A DNA stretch of 64,000 bases from positions 757,951 to 821,950 of the forward strand of contig OX442418.1 of NCBI GenBank assembly GCA_949361645.1, read 5' to 3'. Shown in pieces: positions 22,702 to 34,983 of the stretch. The stretch is from Spongilla lacustris. Lineage: Eukaryota > Porifera > Demospongiae > Spongillida > Spongillidae. Made by a program: the position numbers and the translations under genes. The first letter of the stretch is position 1, and every line of letters begins with the position of its first letter. The notes beneath the pieces were generated by a model that saw nothing but the letters and a program-made list of their open reading frames with translations, was not told where the DNA came from and did not search any database.

Positions 22702-24630
22702 AGTGTGTGTGTGAGTGTGTGTGTGTGTGTGTAGTGTGTGTGTAGTTTGAGTGTGTGAGTGTAGTGTGTGTGTGTAGTGTGTGTAGTGTGTGTGTAGTGT
22801 GTGTTGTGTGTGTGTGTTTGTGTGTGTGTGTAGTGTGTGTGTGTAGGTGTGTGTGTAGTGTGTGTGTGTAGTGTGTGTGTGTAGTGTGTGTGTGTGTGTA
22901 GTGTATTGTGTGGTGTGTGTGTAGTGTATTGTGTGTAGTGTGTGTAGTGTGTGTGGTGTATTGTGTGGTGTGTGTGTAGTGTATTGTGTGGTGTGTGTGT
23001 AGTGTGTGTGGTGTATTGTGTGGTGTGTGTGTGTAGTGTATTGTGTGGTGTGTGTAGTGTGTGTGGTGTATTGTGTGGTGTGTGTGTAGTGTATTGTGTG
23101 GTGTGTGTGTGGTGTATTGTGTGGTGTGTGTGTAGTGTATTGTGTGGTGTGTGTGTAGTGTATTGTGTGGTGTGTGTGTGTAGTGTGTGTGGTGTATTGT
23201 GTGGTGTGTGTGTAGTGTGTGTGTGTGTAGTGTATTGTGTGGTGTGTGTGTAGTGTGTGTGGTGTATTGTGTGTGATATGGGATCCAGAGTAAGGCATGC
23301 AGTAGCGGATCCAGGGGGGGGGGGGGGGGGGGGGCACAACGGGCCCGTGCCCCCCCCCCCCCCCCCCCCCCGAGGGTCCCGCCCCTACGTATACACGTAC
23401 ATGTACGATGTGTACGCGACCGTATGCAAACGCAGCGCAGAGGTATAGCTACGGCAGAAATGGCCTATACGTACGACTACGTACATAACGATACATGGGT
23501 CAGGGCCAAGTATGAATATGATTGCTTTTATCGCGTGACGTAATAGCATTTGGCTCTACAATAGAAGTACAGGCAGAGATCATTAGCCGACCGTTTATTC
23601 AATTTTCCCTCTAGAGAGCATATCGAAAAGTACCAAAAACCGAGCATAACCCCAAAATTAGCCCATATATTTCCGTGGAGGCAAACAAGCAACGCGTCAT
23701 GTGAGGTAAACGAATAAACGATGAGTTCAACTTCACTTCAGGACATGAGCTATCAACAGCGATGCATCGGCGCATTGAACATATAGAGGCTGAGCTCTTG
23801 ATCTGTCGCTCCCCAGCCTCGATCAGTAATTACATTTTTAGTGCAGTTTTTACGTACTTTTTGGGGGGTTTTCTACGCAAAAAGCGTTGGCTTCTGGGGC
23901 GGAGCCCCAGACCCCGGTGTGGGAGCTTACAGCGCTCCCCCACACCCCCTAGCTGGGCGGGAGGGGTGCCCCCCTCCCGCACCCTCCCCGGGGCGGGCCC
24001 GCCTACTACTTCGCCCCACCCCTTGCCACACCCTCGCCGGTGCCCCCCCCCCTCCCAATTCCTGGATCCGCCACTGGCATGTGTGATGGTGTGTAAAGTA
24101 GCGCTGTCCGTTGGATGGAGGTGTGTATTGTGGAGGTGTGTGAAGGTATGTGTGTGAGATGTGTGATAAGATTTAAGGGTAAGTGTGTACATGTGTGGGG
24201 TTAAAGGGTATGTGGGGTTAAAGGGTAGGCATGTGGGGACCTTATTCTATCCTTACCATGGTTCCCTCTATTCCCTGGCTCCACCCATTGCTTCCCTTTA
24301 CAGGGTTGAGGTTATACCTGTGTCTGTGGTTACAACGCCAGCTGGAGCACAAGTTAGTTATGTTAGTTAGTTAGTTAGACAATAGTTAGTTAGTTAGAAT
24401 ATAGTTAGTTCGTGTAATGTGTATAATATTAGTACAATGCAAATGGTAACTTAAAATACGGGATACACTATATAAATGCACACTTGTGAATTGTGGTGAC
24501 TTAGTTATATTTATTACATGCTTGCCCACAGGTTTCACGCGGAAGAAAAGAGATAGAAGTAGCCAGTGCAGGTGCCCAGACCTCTGCCATGTTGTATGAT
24601 CAGTGGAGAAGTACAGCAATGAAACTTTGA
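20889..24630 (+). CDS. Nucleoredoxin/tryparedoxin-like thioredoxin-fold protein
   Basis: Seven exons: 20889-20913, 21464-21564, 22071-22129, 22416-22478, 22538-22639, 24304-24352 and 24532-24630. All have GT-AG borders and matching phase, giving 165 residues. The active site WCPPC is at residues 49-53 in the context IHFSAAWCPPCQRFLPKL; VVYVSSDYSREDM and MPWVALRYDDP follow, then the conserved cis-proline of VIP at 122. This is the order of nucleoredoxin and tryparedoxin: a single thioredoxin-like domain with a WCPPC redox centre, acting as a disulfide reductase in the cytosol or nucleus. No signal peptide or membrane segment is seen. The start is a 25-nt first exon (MERSPATN) chosen because it fits the phase and lies below a TATA-like box. 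Intron 1 carries two minisatellites and intron 5 a TG tract plus a hAT-like element. Exact orthology (NXN, NXNL or tryparedoxin) is open. Confidence 0.87.
21212..21418. repeat. G-rich minisatellite, GTAGTCAGGGGGGTGGGGAGGG
   Basis: About nine units of 22-25 bp with runs of 4-6 G, in intron 1 of the nucleoredoxin-like gene on the transcribed sense strand. G-quadruplex formation is a composition-based inference. Confidence 0.92.
21593..21925. repeat. 29-bp minisatellite, GCTAACATTGTGCTGATTGA + TGTGTTATG
   Basis: Eleven to twelve near-identical copies, in the intron between exons 2 and 3 of the nucleoredoxin-like gene. Single-base variants (ATTATG, CATCATACTG) occur at both ends. Confidence 0.95.
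22645..23275. repeat. (TG)n / GTGTAGTG / GTGTATTGTGTGG composite repeat
   Basis: About 630 bp starting 6 bp after the donor of exon 5 of the nucleoredoxin-like gene. Changes from simple TG to a longer unit, GTGTATTGTGTGGTGTGTGT, in the second half. Confidence 0.95.
23300..24076. mobile_element. hAT-like non-autonomous transposon with poly-G/C
   Basis: Ends CAGTAGCGGATCCAGG and CCTGGATCCGCCACTG are terminal inverted repeats. The 777-bp element is flanked by a direct 5-bp GCATG (23295-23299 and 24077-24081), a likely target duplication. CAGNGGCGGATCC termini are typical of hAT elements; a 5-bp duplication would fit a hAT5-type group rather than the usual 8 bp (recalled, not checked). Long G and C homopolymers follow the left end. 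No transposase is encoded. It lies in intron 5 of the nucleoredoxin-like gene. Confidence 0.75.
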
Positions 24631-24868
24631 GGGGTGGAGATGACAGAGTGAAGATGTGATGGGAAAGATTGCTGTGTTTTCTATATAGCGGCATAGGATA
24701 TGTCCATGATCATGAGATATGTAAACTGATATATTTTTTAAACTTTGTGATTGAGTGGTCAATGGAATGCAATTACATTCATTAGCATATACATATTGTT
24801 ATGTATCGACTGGCCATACAACAACAGCAAACAACTATATCAAGTACATGCAGTGCTATGATCCCCAT

Positions 24869-25763
24869 GACTGCATGGTCCAGGACCACCACTACCAGCT
24901 GGCTGCAGAGATGTCCCATGACTGCATGGTCCAGGACCACCACTACCAGCTGGCTGCAGAGATGTCCCATGACTGCATGGTCCAGGACCACCACTACCAG
25001 CTGGCTGCAGAGATGTCCCATGACTGCATGGTCCAGGACCACCACTACCAGCTGGCTGCAGAGATGTCCCATGACTGCATGGTCCAGGACCACCACTACC
25101 AGCTGGCTGCAGAGATGTCCCATGACTGCATGGTCCAGGACCACCACTACCAGCTGGCTGCAGAGATGTCCCATGACTGCATGGTCCAGGACCACCACTA
25201 CCAGCTGGCTGCAGAGATGTCCCATGACTGCATGGTCCAGGACCACCACTACCAGCTGGCTGCAGAGATGTCCCATGACTGCATGGTCTAGGACCACCAC
25301 TACCAGCTGGCTGCAGAGATGTCCCATGACTGCATGGTCCAGGACCACCACTACCAGCTGGCTGCAGAGATGTCCCATGACTGCATGGTCCAGGACCACC
25401 ACTACCAGCTGGCTGCAGAGATGTCCCATGACTGCATGGTCCAGGACCACCACTGCCAGCTGGCTGCAGAGATGTCCCATGACTGCATGGTCCAGGACCA
25501 CCACTACCAGCTGGCTGCAGAGATGTCCCATGACTGCATGGTCCAGGACCACCACTACCAGCTGGCTGCAGAGATGTCCCATGACTGCATGGTCCAGGAC
25601 CACCACTACCAGCTGGCTGCAGAGATGTCCCATGACTGCATGGTCCAGGACCACCACTACCAGCTGGCTGCAGAGATGTCCCATGACTGCATGGTCCAGG
25701 ACCACCACTACCAGCTGGCTGCAGAGATGTCCCATGACTGCATGGTCCAGGACCACCACTACC
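24869..25763. repeat. 51-bp minisatellite, array 1 (about 18 copies)
   Basis: The unit is CATGACTGCATGGTCCAGGA + CCACCACTACCAGCTGGCTG + CAGAGATGTCC. Copies are almost identical (one TCTAGG and one CTGCCAG variant), so the array is young or homogenised. The 51-bp period keeps several frames open; the minus-strand one reads GTSLQPAGSGGPGPCSH per unit. The array lies just 3' of the truncated NHL gene. Confidence 0.97.
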
Positions 25764-25883
25764 ATCCATTTTAAAAAGATGAATATCTCACAAACTATCA
25801 TCCCATGTTTCTATATACCATGATTGTATTGTCCTAGACAATTGGCCGGGTACATTTCTGTACTGACAAACATTACATCACCA

Positions 25884-26195
25884 TTACACACTGTACTGAA
25901 ATACATTATTAGCACCACAGTTTGCTACATATAGACTTCCACTTATAGGATCTAGAATAACCCCACGAGGTTGACTGAGACCGCCAACTGTGTGGATCTT
26001 GTTTCCTTGAGGATCAAAGATGGAGACACAATTGCCATTGTACTCACAGACCATGCTGTAACCTTCTTCATCAACTGCTATTCCAGATGGATGCTTTACA
26101 TCTCCATATGATCTGACATAGGTCCCCTCAGGTGTGAAGACTTTGATGGTGTTAGAACCCGCGGCTGCAACATGGATGTTCCCTTGAGGGTCTAA
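25884..26195 (-). pseudogene. Truncated TRIM-NHL paralogue: last NHL repeats joined to a minisatellite
   Basis: Encodes LDPQGNIHVAAAGSNTIKVF onward through FQYSV and a stop, closely matching the C-terminal NHL repeats of the intact genes at 27658-29845 and 40878-43077. The DNA 3' of the stop is also similar. RING, B-boxes, coiled coil, filamin and the first NHL repeats are absent; the 51-bp array lies in their place and is in frame, so an open frame of 553 codons runs from 27545 to 25884. Its 5' end lacks any conserved TRIM sequence. It is either a decayed gene or a hybrid encoding about 26 copies of a 17-residue repeat plus a partial propeller. Expression is unknown. Confidence 0.8.
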
Positions 26196-27527
26196 GGCAT
26201 GACTGCATGGTCCAGGACCACCACTACAAGCTGGCTGCAGAGATGTCCCATGACTGCATGGTCCAGGACCACCACTACCAGCTGGCTGCAGAGATGTCTC
26301 ATGACTGCATGGTCCAGGACCACCACTACCAGCTGGCTGCAGAGATGTCCCATGACTGCATGGTCCAGGACCACCACTACCAGCTGGCTGCAGAGATGTC
26401 CCATGACTGCATGGTCCAGGACCACCACTACCAGCTGGCTGCAGAGATGTCTCATGACTGCATGGTCCAGGACCACCACTACCAGCTGGCTGCAGAGATG
26501 TCCCATGACTGCATGGTCCAGGACCACCACTACCAGCTGGCTGTAAAGATGTCCCATGACTGCATGGTCCAGGACCACCACTACCAGCTGGCTGCAGAGA
26601 TGTCCCATGACTGCATGGTCCAGGACCACCACTACCAGCTGGCTGCAGAGATGTCCCATGACTGCATGGTCCAGGACCACCACTACCAGCTGGCTGTAAA
26701 GATGTCCCATGACTGCATGGTCCAGGACCACCACTACCAGCTGGCTGCAGAGATGTCCCATGACTGCATGGTCCAGGACCACCACTACCAGCTGGCTGCA
26801 GAGATGTCCCATGACTGCATGGTCCAGGACCACCACTACCAGCTGGCTGCAGAGATGTCCCATGACTGCATGGTCCAGGACCACCACTACCAGCTGGCTG
26901 CAGAGATGTCCCATGACTGCATGGTCCAGGACCACCACTACCAGCTGGCTGCAGAGATGTCCCACGACTGCATGGTCCAGGACCACCACTACCAGCTGGC
27001 TGTAAAGATGTCCCATGACTGCATGGTCCAGGACCACCACTACCAGCTGGCTGCAGAGATGTCCCATGACTGCATGGTCCAGGACCACCACTACCAGCTG
27101 GCTGCAGAGATGTCCCATGACTGCATGGTCCAGGACCACCACTACCAGCTGGCTGCAGAGATGTCCCATGACTGCATGGTCCAGGACCACCACTACCAGC
27201 TGGCTGCAGAGATGTCCCATGACTGCATGGCCCAGGACCACCACTACCAGCTGGCTGCAGAGATGTCCCATGACTGCATGGTCCAGGACCACCACTACCA
27301 GCTGGCTGCAGAGATGTCCCATGACTGCATGGTCCAGGACCACCACTACCAGCTGGCTGCAGAGATGCCCCATGACTGCATGGTCCAGGACCACCACTAC
27401 CAGCTGGCTGCAGAGATGTCCCATGACTGCATGGTCCAGGACCACCACTACCAGCTGGCTGCAGAGATGTCCCATGACTGCATGGTCCAGGACCACCACT
27501 ACCAGCTGGCTGCAGAGATGTCCCATG
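26196..27527. repeat. 51-bp minisatellite, array 2 (about 26 copies)
   Basis: Same unit as at 24869-25763, interrupted from it only by the NHL fragment. Variants CTGTAAAG occur at 26543, 26696 and 27002 (three- and six-unit spacing). The copy touching the NHL fragment carries TTGTAGTGGTGGTCC on the minus strand, which is identical to part of the first NHL repeat of the intact TRIM gene. Confidence 0.97.
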
Positions 27528-27657
27528 ATCCATGTTATTGTGCACTCATCAATGAAACATTTAGAGCACCAATCAGTTCTGCCATGCTAAATGACTTTGA
27601 ACAGTGCATGATAGCAATTGGATGAATTTGAAACATTACATCATCATTACATCACCA

Positions 27658-29845
27658 TTACACAGCATACTTCAATACAGTATTAGCACCACAGTTTGCT
27701 ACATATAGACAACCACTTATAGGATCTAGAATAACCCCATGAGGTTGATTGAGACTGCCAACTGTGTGGATCTTGCTTCCTTGAGGATCAAAGATGGAGA
27801 GACAATTGCCATTGTACTCACAGACCATGCTGTAACCTTCCTTATCAACTGCTATTCCAGATGGACTCGTCATACCTCCATATGATCTGACATAGGTCCC
27901 CTCAGGTGTAAAGACTTTGATGGTGTTAGAACCCCAGGCTGCAACATGGATGTTCCCTTGAGGGTCCAAGGCAAGACCATATGGATACTGAAAACCATGA
28001 CTACCAGAGACATTACCATTTATGGTCAATAGCCAGCTGCCATTTTGATCCAATATTACTACTCTGTGGTTGCTGTGATCAGCAACAATCATCCTATCTC
28101 TGTGGTCAACAATAACTGATATTGGATAATTAAACTGTCCCTGACCAGATCCATATTGGCCAAACTTCTGCAGGAACTGTCCTCCTGTTGTCAGCTTCTG
28201 TATACGATGATTGGCCTGATCAGCAACATACATCACATCTTCCTTGATGGATATACCATATGGTCCATTGAACTGGCAATCACCACTCCCACCTATGGTT
28301 CTCTTCTGATGACCAGCTTGGTAAAACACATGAATACTGTAATCACTGTAACAGGCTACATAGATGTCTCCACTGTCATGGATGGCAATACTTGATGGAC
28401 CACCACTACAATTGATAACCTGCTGGGGGTTACATAAGGTGAGGTAGTTAGGCTTAGGCCTCACATCAAGGTCATGAGGACTGTTCTGTACATGATGACC
28501 ATCCATTGTGATGACCAGCTGGTGAGGACCAGCAGTCTCAGGGGTGAGGATGATGGTGTAGGTACCATCCCCATGGTCCTCTCCATACACAACTGCTCCA
28601 TCATGTGACTTGGGCCTCAGCTCAGCCTTCACCTGCAGACCACCATATGGGTACCTCTCTCCCTTTGAGGTCTTGGTCTCCACTTTAACACAGTACACTT
28701 CTCTCACCTTGGCTGCTGACCCAGAAGACCATGTGCTTTGTGATGGAGATGGAGATGAGTCCATTACATCACCAAATATGGAGAGTTCCTTCATGAGGGA
28801 ATCAGTTGGTAGGTACACATGTATGTCACTGTACTGACTGGGAGTGAGGGACACATTCCCAACCTTCTTCAGGGTGGCCTTCAGTTCAGTGGGTAGCAGT
28901 CCTCCAAGAGCTACCACCTCATGGTCAGTGTGGGTCTGGAGGATGTGGGAGATCATCTCAGTGTAGCCACCAATCTCATCTTGCATCTTCACTAACTGTT
29001 CCTTCTGGAGGGTCAATGCTGTTGTCTTGGAAACTGAAATGGCCTCCATTTCTGACAACAGTGTCTTCTTCCTTTCCTCTATGGTTTGGTGGAGCTGTTC
29101 AAAGGCTTGGTGTATGAGCAGTGTGGCATTCTCTCTGGAAGTCTCAACCTGTTCTGCCATCTTGTCATTGGCATCAATGGCACTGGTCAGCTTAGAGGTC
29201 ACTTCTTGTGCACACACAAGTGCCTCTCTCATTCCATCTCTGTGGAGCTTTGCAATATTGCACACCTCAGCAATCCTGTGGTCCTTGTGAAGGACTAGGG
29301 TACAGTCTCTGCAGGCCAGACATTGGCAAGTCTCACAGTAGAATTTCAACTCTTCTTTCTGGTGATGAGGTTGGGAGCAGAGATGTTCAGTTGGTGTCAT
29401 GATGGATGGAAGTACTCTGAGTGACTCCTTGTCTAGTCCAACCATCTGGTGATGATGTAACATTTTACTGCGTCTGTGATTCTCATGGCAGAAGGTACAC
29501 AGGAACTGACCACATGTACAACAGAACACCACTGCAGACCCCTTGCCTCCATCAATGCAAACATCACATGACTTTTCACCATCACTGCCAATCTTGGACA
29601 TGTACCCAGCCACCTCCACTTCAAAGCCAAGATGGAGGTTCTGAGGTATAACATTGACTCCACCCTCTGGTATGGCGATACTTCTATGACAGGTAGGACA
29701 CTCCATGTTCTGCTTGGTCCCAGACCTCTCTATCTCCTTATGTAGACACTGGGCACAGAAGGAGTGGAGACATGGAAGGATCCTGGGATCTCTGTAGGGC
29801 TTAGAGCACAGCTGACATATGGTGTGTGGAGGGAGGGTTGCAGAG
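27658..29845 (-). CDS. TRIM-NHL protein (RING, two B-boxes, coiled coil, filamin, NHL), main exon
   Basis: One long exon read from 29845 (acceptor TTATTCCACAG just upstream) to the stop near 27658; it lacks an N-terminal methionine, so a first exon lies further right. Domains in order: RING (CQLCSKPYRDP, LPCLHSFCAQC, CPTCHRSI); B-box 1 (CDVCIDGG, CCTCGQFLCTFC); B-box 2 (CSQPHHQKEELKFYCETC, HKDHRI); a coiled coil of about 90 residues; filamin/ABP280-type Ig domain (VKAELRPKSHDG, DGTYTI, PHQLVITMDG); and about six NHL repeats (GPYGISIKEDVMYVADQANH and similar) ending in KYAV. This is the architecture of TRIM2/TRIM3/TRIM71: an E3 ubiquitin ligase whose NHL propeller binds RNA or protein. Very similar to the gene at 40878-43077, so a recent lineage-specific duplicate; not a one-to-one orthologue of a vertebrate gene. 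Confidence 0.93.
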
Positions 29846-30147
29846 CTGTGGAATAATGAGTGTGCATTGATTAAAGACCACTTCAAAATTAATAATATAG
29901 TCACTTGATTTTCATCTGCATGGTAGTACCACACATAATGACATCACTACTACTAAAGAGGTAGCTTGTTCAGTCTAAGCATCCATGCTCGTCAGTTACA
30001 AAGCACCAGTAATTATGTTATTTTATTTCGTTGTTCTCTGTCCGATGTGTGCCTTATCACAAGAGCAGATTCCTTGACTGATGGCAGATGATAACTGGCA
30101 CAGAGAAGGTGGCAGCTGGTGGACTGTTTGTGGAATGTGTTCTATTT

Positions 30148-30298
30148 ATTGGTTAGACACTGTCACCTTTGGGATCTACATGATATAGAATCCCCGAGGG
30201 CCCTTAGTAGCGCCCTCGCTACCGCTCAGGATGCTACAGCCCAGGGCCCTCGGATTCTACCATCACATAGATCCCGAAGGTGACAGTGTCTAACCAAT
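30148..30298. mobile_element. 151-bp MITE-like hairpin
   Basis: Inverted ends ATTGGTTAGACACTGTCACC and GGTGACAGTGTCTAACCAAT. Arms of about 60 bp extend inward to GAGGGCCCT / AGGGCCCTCGG. Small, non-coding and foldback; family not recognised. Confidence 0.8.
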
Positions 30299-33200
30299 TC
30301 AGACAATAGCAACGTGTACACAACCAATACCTTATCGCACAATGTAGCAATTAGATACGTGTATAGCAACCATTTCAATTTGATAGCTATACAAAAATAG
30401 TTCTTGGTTTTCTATCTTGTTGACTGGATATGCGGATGAAATTACTGTTTTAAACTTGGCGTCATATTTGCCTACCACAAGGGAATGTTTGCAGCACCAA
30501 AGACCTAGCTTACACTGAAGTGCAACAAATAATGGAAGATGGTGTTTGAATAAAAACTCATGCAGGCTGGGTAAAAAAACAGAGGACGCAGCAGTGGTAC
30601 ACGTACATTTGTATTTTACCCCTATCAAACTGTGAGCTACTCAGAGCCACTGCCGCTCTAATGGAGGGTTATCGACTCCTACAGAAGAATCACTGGTTTT
30701 CAGCGTGAGGTGTTCTGAATTGCAATGTGTGTGCACTGTGTGTCCATGCTTTTGCCGATGGTATCAAAACATGCCGGCATAGAGTCTCCAAAATACGATA
30801 ATTTCCACTCTTGTGCAAAGTATGTACAGTACTTATGAACCAGCATGTACTAGTAATGCTCAGAGTATCAAGGAGCATTGAGTTAACACATATATGCAAC
30901 TCTGATGCAATTGAATATTAAAAGGAGGACTCTCTAAGTGCCAGTTGGGGGGGGGGGGGGGGGGGGGGGGGGATGTATCTCCCGCCACATGCCTCCCGTG
31001 GTACTTACCCCCTTCTCAGATCACATGACAATTGGCACAGTGTCACCTGTGCATGTTAACTTAATAACACCACCCTAAGCACATGATAGCCTGTACACAT
31101 GTACAAGGACCAACATAAACCAAAAGGACCACAATCCACCACCTCAACAAACACATTCCACCATTACAATTCCATATATATATATATATATATATACACC
31201 TCCACAACACCACATACCAAACTGGACACACAAGGGCAGGGGGCTCAAATATTTAAAAGAAATGTGGCCATATCTCCTTATGATAAAACCCCTGTGGAAA
31301 AACCTCTAGCGGGAAGAATTCCACCACTGATTCATATTGGGGAGGAAAAACCTCTAACTAGCACTGCCCAGCCACATAATAGTGGAAGTGATTTGTGCTA
31401 TCTGATTTTGATCAATTACAGATATCTAAATGCTTAGAAAACTTGAGAGGGACTTAAGTGCCAGTGGGGGGGAATTCTAAGTGCCCAGGACACTTAGAAT
31501 CCTGTTGTGGTTGAAGAGTGCAGGCTTTAATTAATCCTTTTTCAGAATAGCGTATAGCTTGCTGAAAGGTATATTTAGTGCCCTCAATATTGTTATCACT
31601 GTCAAATGTGCATTCATTTTTATGGCAAATAAATGCAAAAGTAAAAGCTAGAGCAGCTGGACCTAAGCCCAAGACCCCTTACTGGAAGGGGCATGCCCCC
31701 TCTTGCACCCTCCCCCCATTGTGAATATGATACATGTATTTAGACCTCCCCTCCCCCGGATCCGCCCCTGACATTTGTAGCCATTACAGAGCACACCAGG
31801 CAGAGGGCATGTAAAAGGGACAACTCTTCCCTTCTTCCTCACCTACCTCAGAGCTAGGTAGTAGTTATGGCTATCTGCTCCAGTGCCTTTCAGTGGCCGT
31901 ACAAAGGGGCTGTGCTATCTCCACAAGTAGAACATAGAGCTAGGGATGTCAGGGCTAAAGTGTTGAATGCTTTTATCAGCAAGTTGTTTTATTTATCTCT
32001 ACTTGAGGTACATGCAGCACATAGCAAGGATTTTCCACTTATCATGAATATCATTACAAATGAGACCTCATGTACAGAGGGAAGAATATGGATTATAGCC
32101 CCCCCCCCCCCCCCCCCCCCCTACCAGGACAATTTGCATACATACTCACAGTGCCAAATCAAAATTAGATAACCGCAGAGTATTCACCCGGAGTACAGAT
32201 ACATGTAGGATATGCTGTATATACTTCGAATGCATAACAAGCATATCTATACTCTGGTGCTCTTGTTATACACAATAGCTATACAACATGAGTTTACATT
32301 CTGCATACGCTTGTTATACACAACGATTGTATAACTCTGGAGACATTAAGCAGAAAACGAGCATACATATACAGGTGTGAATACTATGAAATCGTGTGGA
32401 TCGATCAAGTGAGTGGCAGCTGGCAACTTCCATTCATTTACAGCAGTCTTCAAAGAAATGAAGATTTATATCAGTATCGATTCACTGGACTGCTACTACT
32501 GCTATGGACTCATCGAAGTTTTTCTACATGTGTGGGTCCCTATATACCATATAGGTAAGTATTGTATATTGACCATTGTATTTGGTGCTTTGTAGCGTGG
32601 AAAACTGCGCTATAGAGCTTATGCCCAATATATACAAGAGAGTTCACAGGTTAGACAAAGGCTTGGATCCTTTATCGTTAACAGGCTGTTTCATCAATCA
32701 TGCATGTGCATGCACGTTTTTAAATACATCAATGTGTATTTGCAGGATGAAATCGTAAGTCATTGATCAATAGAGATTAACCTATACCCACCTGCTGCAG
32801 AAGGTTTACACAGTAAATCGTAAGTCGATTACAGAGTAAAGTTAAACAATCTGCCCCATGCAGCGGCAATGCACCAATTCGCTTGGTATGGCAAGAATTA
32901 GTTGTAGGCAACTACATTTATATCTTTTTTCTCATCTAGCATCTCTGGCCGGGGGAAGAATTTATGAACAACACAAGAGGTGAAGGCAAACAAGCAAGAA
33001 GCCACGCAGGCACAAAGAGGCGCACAGAAAGAAAAAAAAGGGAAAAAAGAGAAGCCACATTTTCCAATGCTCAGCAGGAAAAGACTGAGAATTTACATCT
33101 TACATCTCTTATACCTATAATTTCATCTGTACTATAATCCTTTTGATATCACACAAGTTAACTTGCAATATTATGGGACAATATGCGGTGATAAACGGAA

Positions 33201-34983
33201 GGCATGCATTTAAAACTGTGTACAAGCATTATGGAGTTAGACTGGTTGATAACAGGCTGTGCCAAACAAAAAGGTATGTTATATGCATGTTGACTCATGT
33301 TATCCTCGTGTTATACGTGGTTGTATACATGTGCTATCCACCAAAATTACACCAAGTGGATGTCAGTAAGAGAGTACACAAATAGCTCATTGCTGTTCTA
33401 CCAATGAACTATATTCCTATATTTAGCAACATAAATGTAGTGCTGGCCATTGTACTAAGTATTTGTTCCCTACACCACCAATGCTGTTATTGTAACTTGA
33501 TTATCCTGTTTGTAATAATATTATAATGGTAATTCTGCAGGTTATGTGTTTTTTGTGCAAGTGGGAGTAACTGCTGGAGCAGCTGCACATGCCACTGAGC
33601 TCCGAAAACATGAGGCTAATGATAGCGATCTTGGGTGGATCTGTATCTCCCTGGTAGTGGAATATTATGGAGCATAGGGGAAGGAGGCTTTTCTCGCCTA
33701 GCCATTTATTCATCCAGGCCAAAATCTATGGTATCACCTGAGCTATATGGCCGACTCAATCTCCATTTAGTTAGGGCAAATGCGAGGGTAATTTTGTGCT
33801 GACTTTCCTGCCCTGATCAGGATGTGTTGTTTTGTGACTTGTGTTTAGTCATTGTTGCGTTTGTGTAATAGTTATTTTCAATAATAGAATTTAAAAAAAT
33901 CTCAAGAACATCTGTTGCTATTACAAATAAAATTGGCATGGCTTTGTTCGTTGTGCAAACACGTTCTTCATACAGGCTGGTTAAAGCAGTGCAGTGGTGA
34001 ACACTGTATGTACAATAGATAGTATCCACAGGGACTGCATTCCAATGTTTCGCCACACCCACTGGTGGGAATGATTCAATGATGGTGGATGGGAATCATT
34101 CGTATTTCAGGCATTTTGTACCTGCTAATGACTCTCTAGAAAACTAGTCACTTTCGTTTTAATCTCAGCCGTAAGCTAAAAATCTTACTTGTCCCATACT
34201 TAGTATTGCTTTGGTAGCGGGCGAACAAATAAGAATGTGTTTTTCACCAAAACATGCTTGAAACACTTATAATTCCCATCTGCCACCATTGAATTATTGT
34301 ACATAGTGTTCACCTATTCTATAGCAGCTTTCCCAATTCCACGCCTTATTGATCATTGCTGCTAGGTGCGACTGGCACTATAGGTTCAGATAACCATTTA
34401 ACATTACATGTACCATCATTTCATTCTCTGTGTCTAGCAAAGTATAGCTTCTTTCCAACAATTACCTCACTAGTCACCAGACACATACATAGCTTGGACT
34501 ACTCTAAATTTTAGTTGCCGCGTAACCCGATCATGGCGTTTGGGTTTAGTCTCATACCTAGACCCTCAGCAGCTGATGGGATGGGTACGAGACTATAGAT
34601 AGTGGTGTTGCTATCGATCACTCTGCAGACGTAAGACAAACACAGGAAGAAATATCGTACATGTACTGTACAAATAACAAGCATTTGCAGCCCTGGGTTT
34701 ACATGTACCAGCCCTGGGTCGGTTTTTTTTTAACAACATTCACAGTTGACTCAATGCCAATGGTTGATTTAATACCGGTAGTCATTATCAACCCGTGATC
34801 GCGTATCGTTGAACAACACGCAGAATATTTTTTCCTGTGAAATCTTGGACAATGGTACACATGTAGGTTTTGACCTTCACCAAACATGGAGGTCGAGCTA
34901 CTACGTCACACTATGCGGATATTAAACCATTGATCTTTTATATATACATGTGTGTGTGTACCGGTATTTGTTTATTTTCTTAC
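30299..34983. other. Mostly non-coding interval, with repeats
   Basis: No gene I can support. It holds a poly-G run (about 30947-30972), a short AT microsatellite (31176-31195), a poly-C run (32100-32122), the hAT-like segment at 31462-31770, and short unrecognised frames at 30332-30628, 31867-32172 and 33143-33385 without motifs. A sequence around 34725-34850 recurs diverged at 35450-35535 (CATTCACAGTTGACT, ATTTTTTCCTGTGA). Confidence 0.45.
31462..31770. mobile_element. Degenerate hAT-like non-autonomous element
   Basis: Begins CAGTGGGGGG and ends CCCCCGGATCCGCCCCTG, matching the CAGNGGCGGATCC terminus class seen at 23300-24076. Its interior is related to 43580-43690 (GTGCAGGCTTT, TATAGCTTG, AATGTGCATT). 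No target duplication is clear. Confidence 0.45.

Noticed and set aside
22476..23339. 287-codon minus-strand His/Thr-rich frame
   Set aside because: Antisense of the TG microsatellite inside the nucleoredoxin-like gene.
24782..25801. Open frames of 309-340 codons on both strands in the first 51-bp array
   Set aside because: Any 51-bp unit without a stop gives this. Unlike array 2, these are not joined to a conserved domain.
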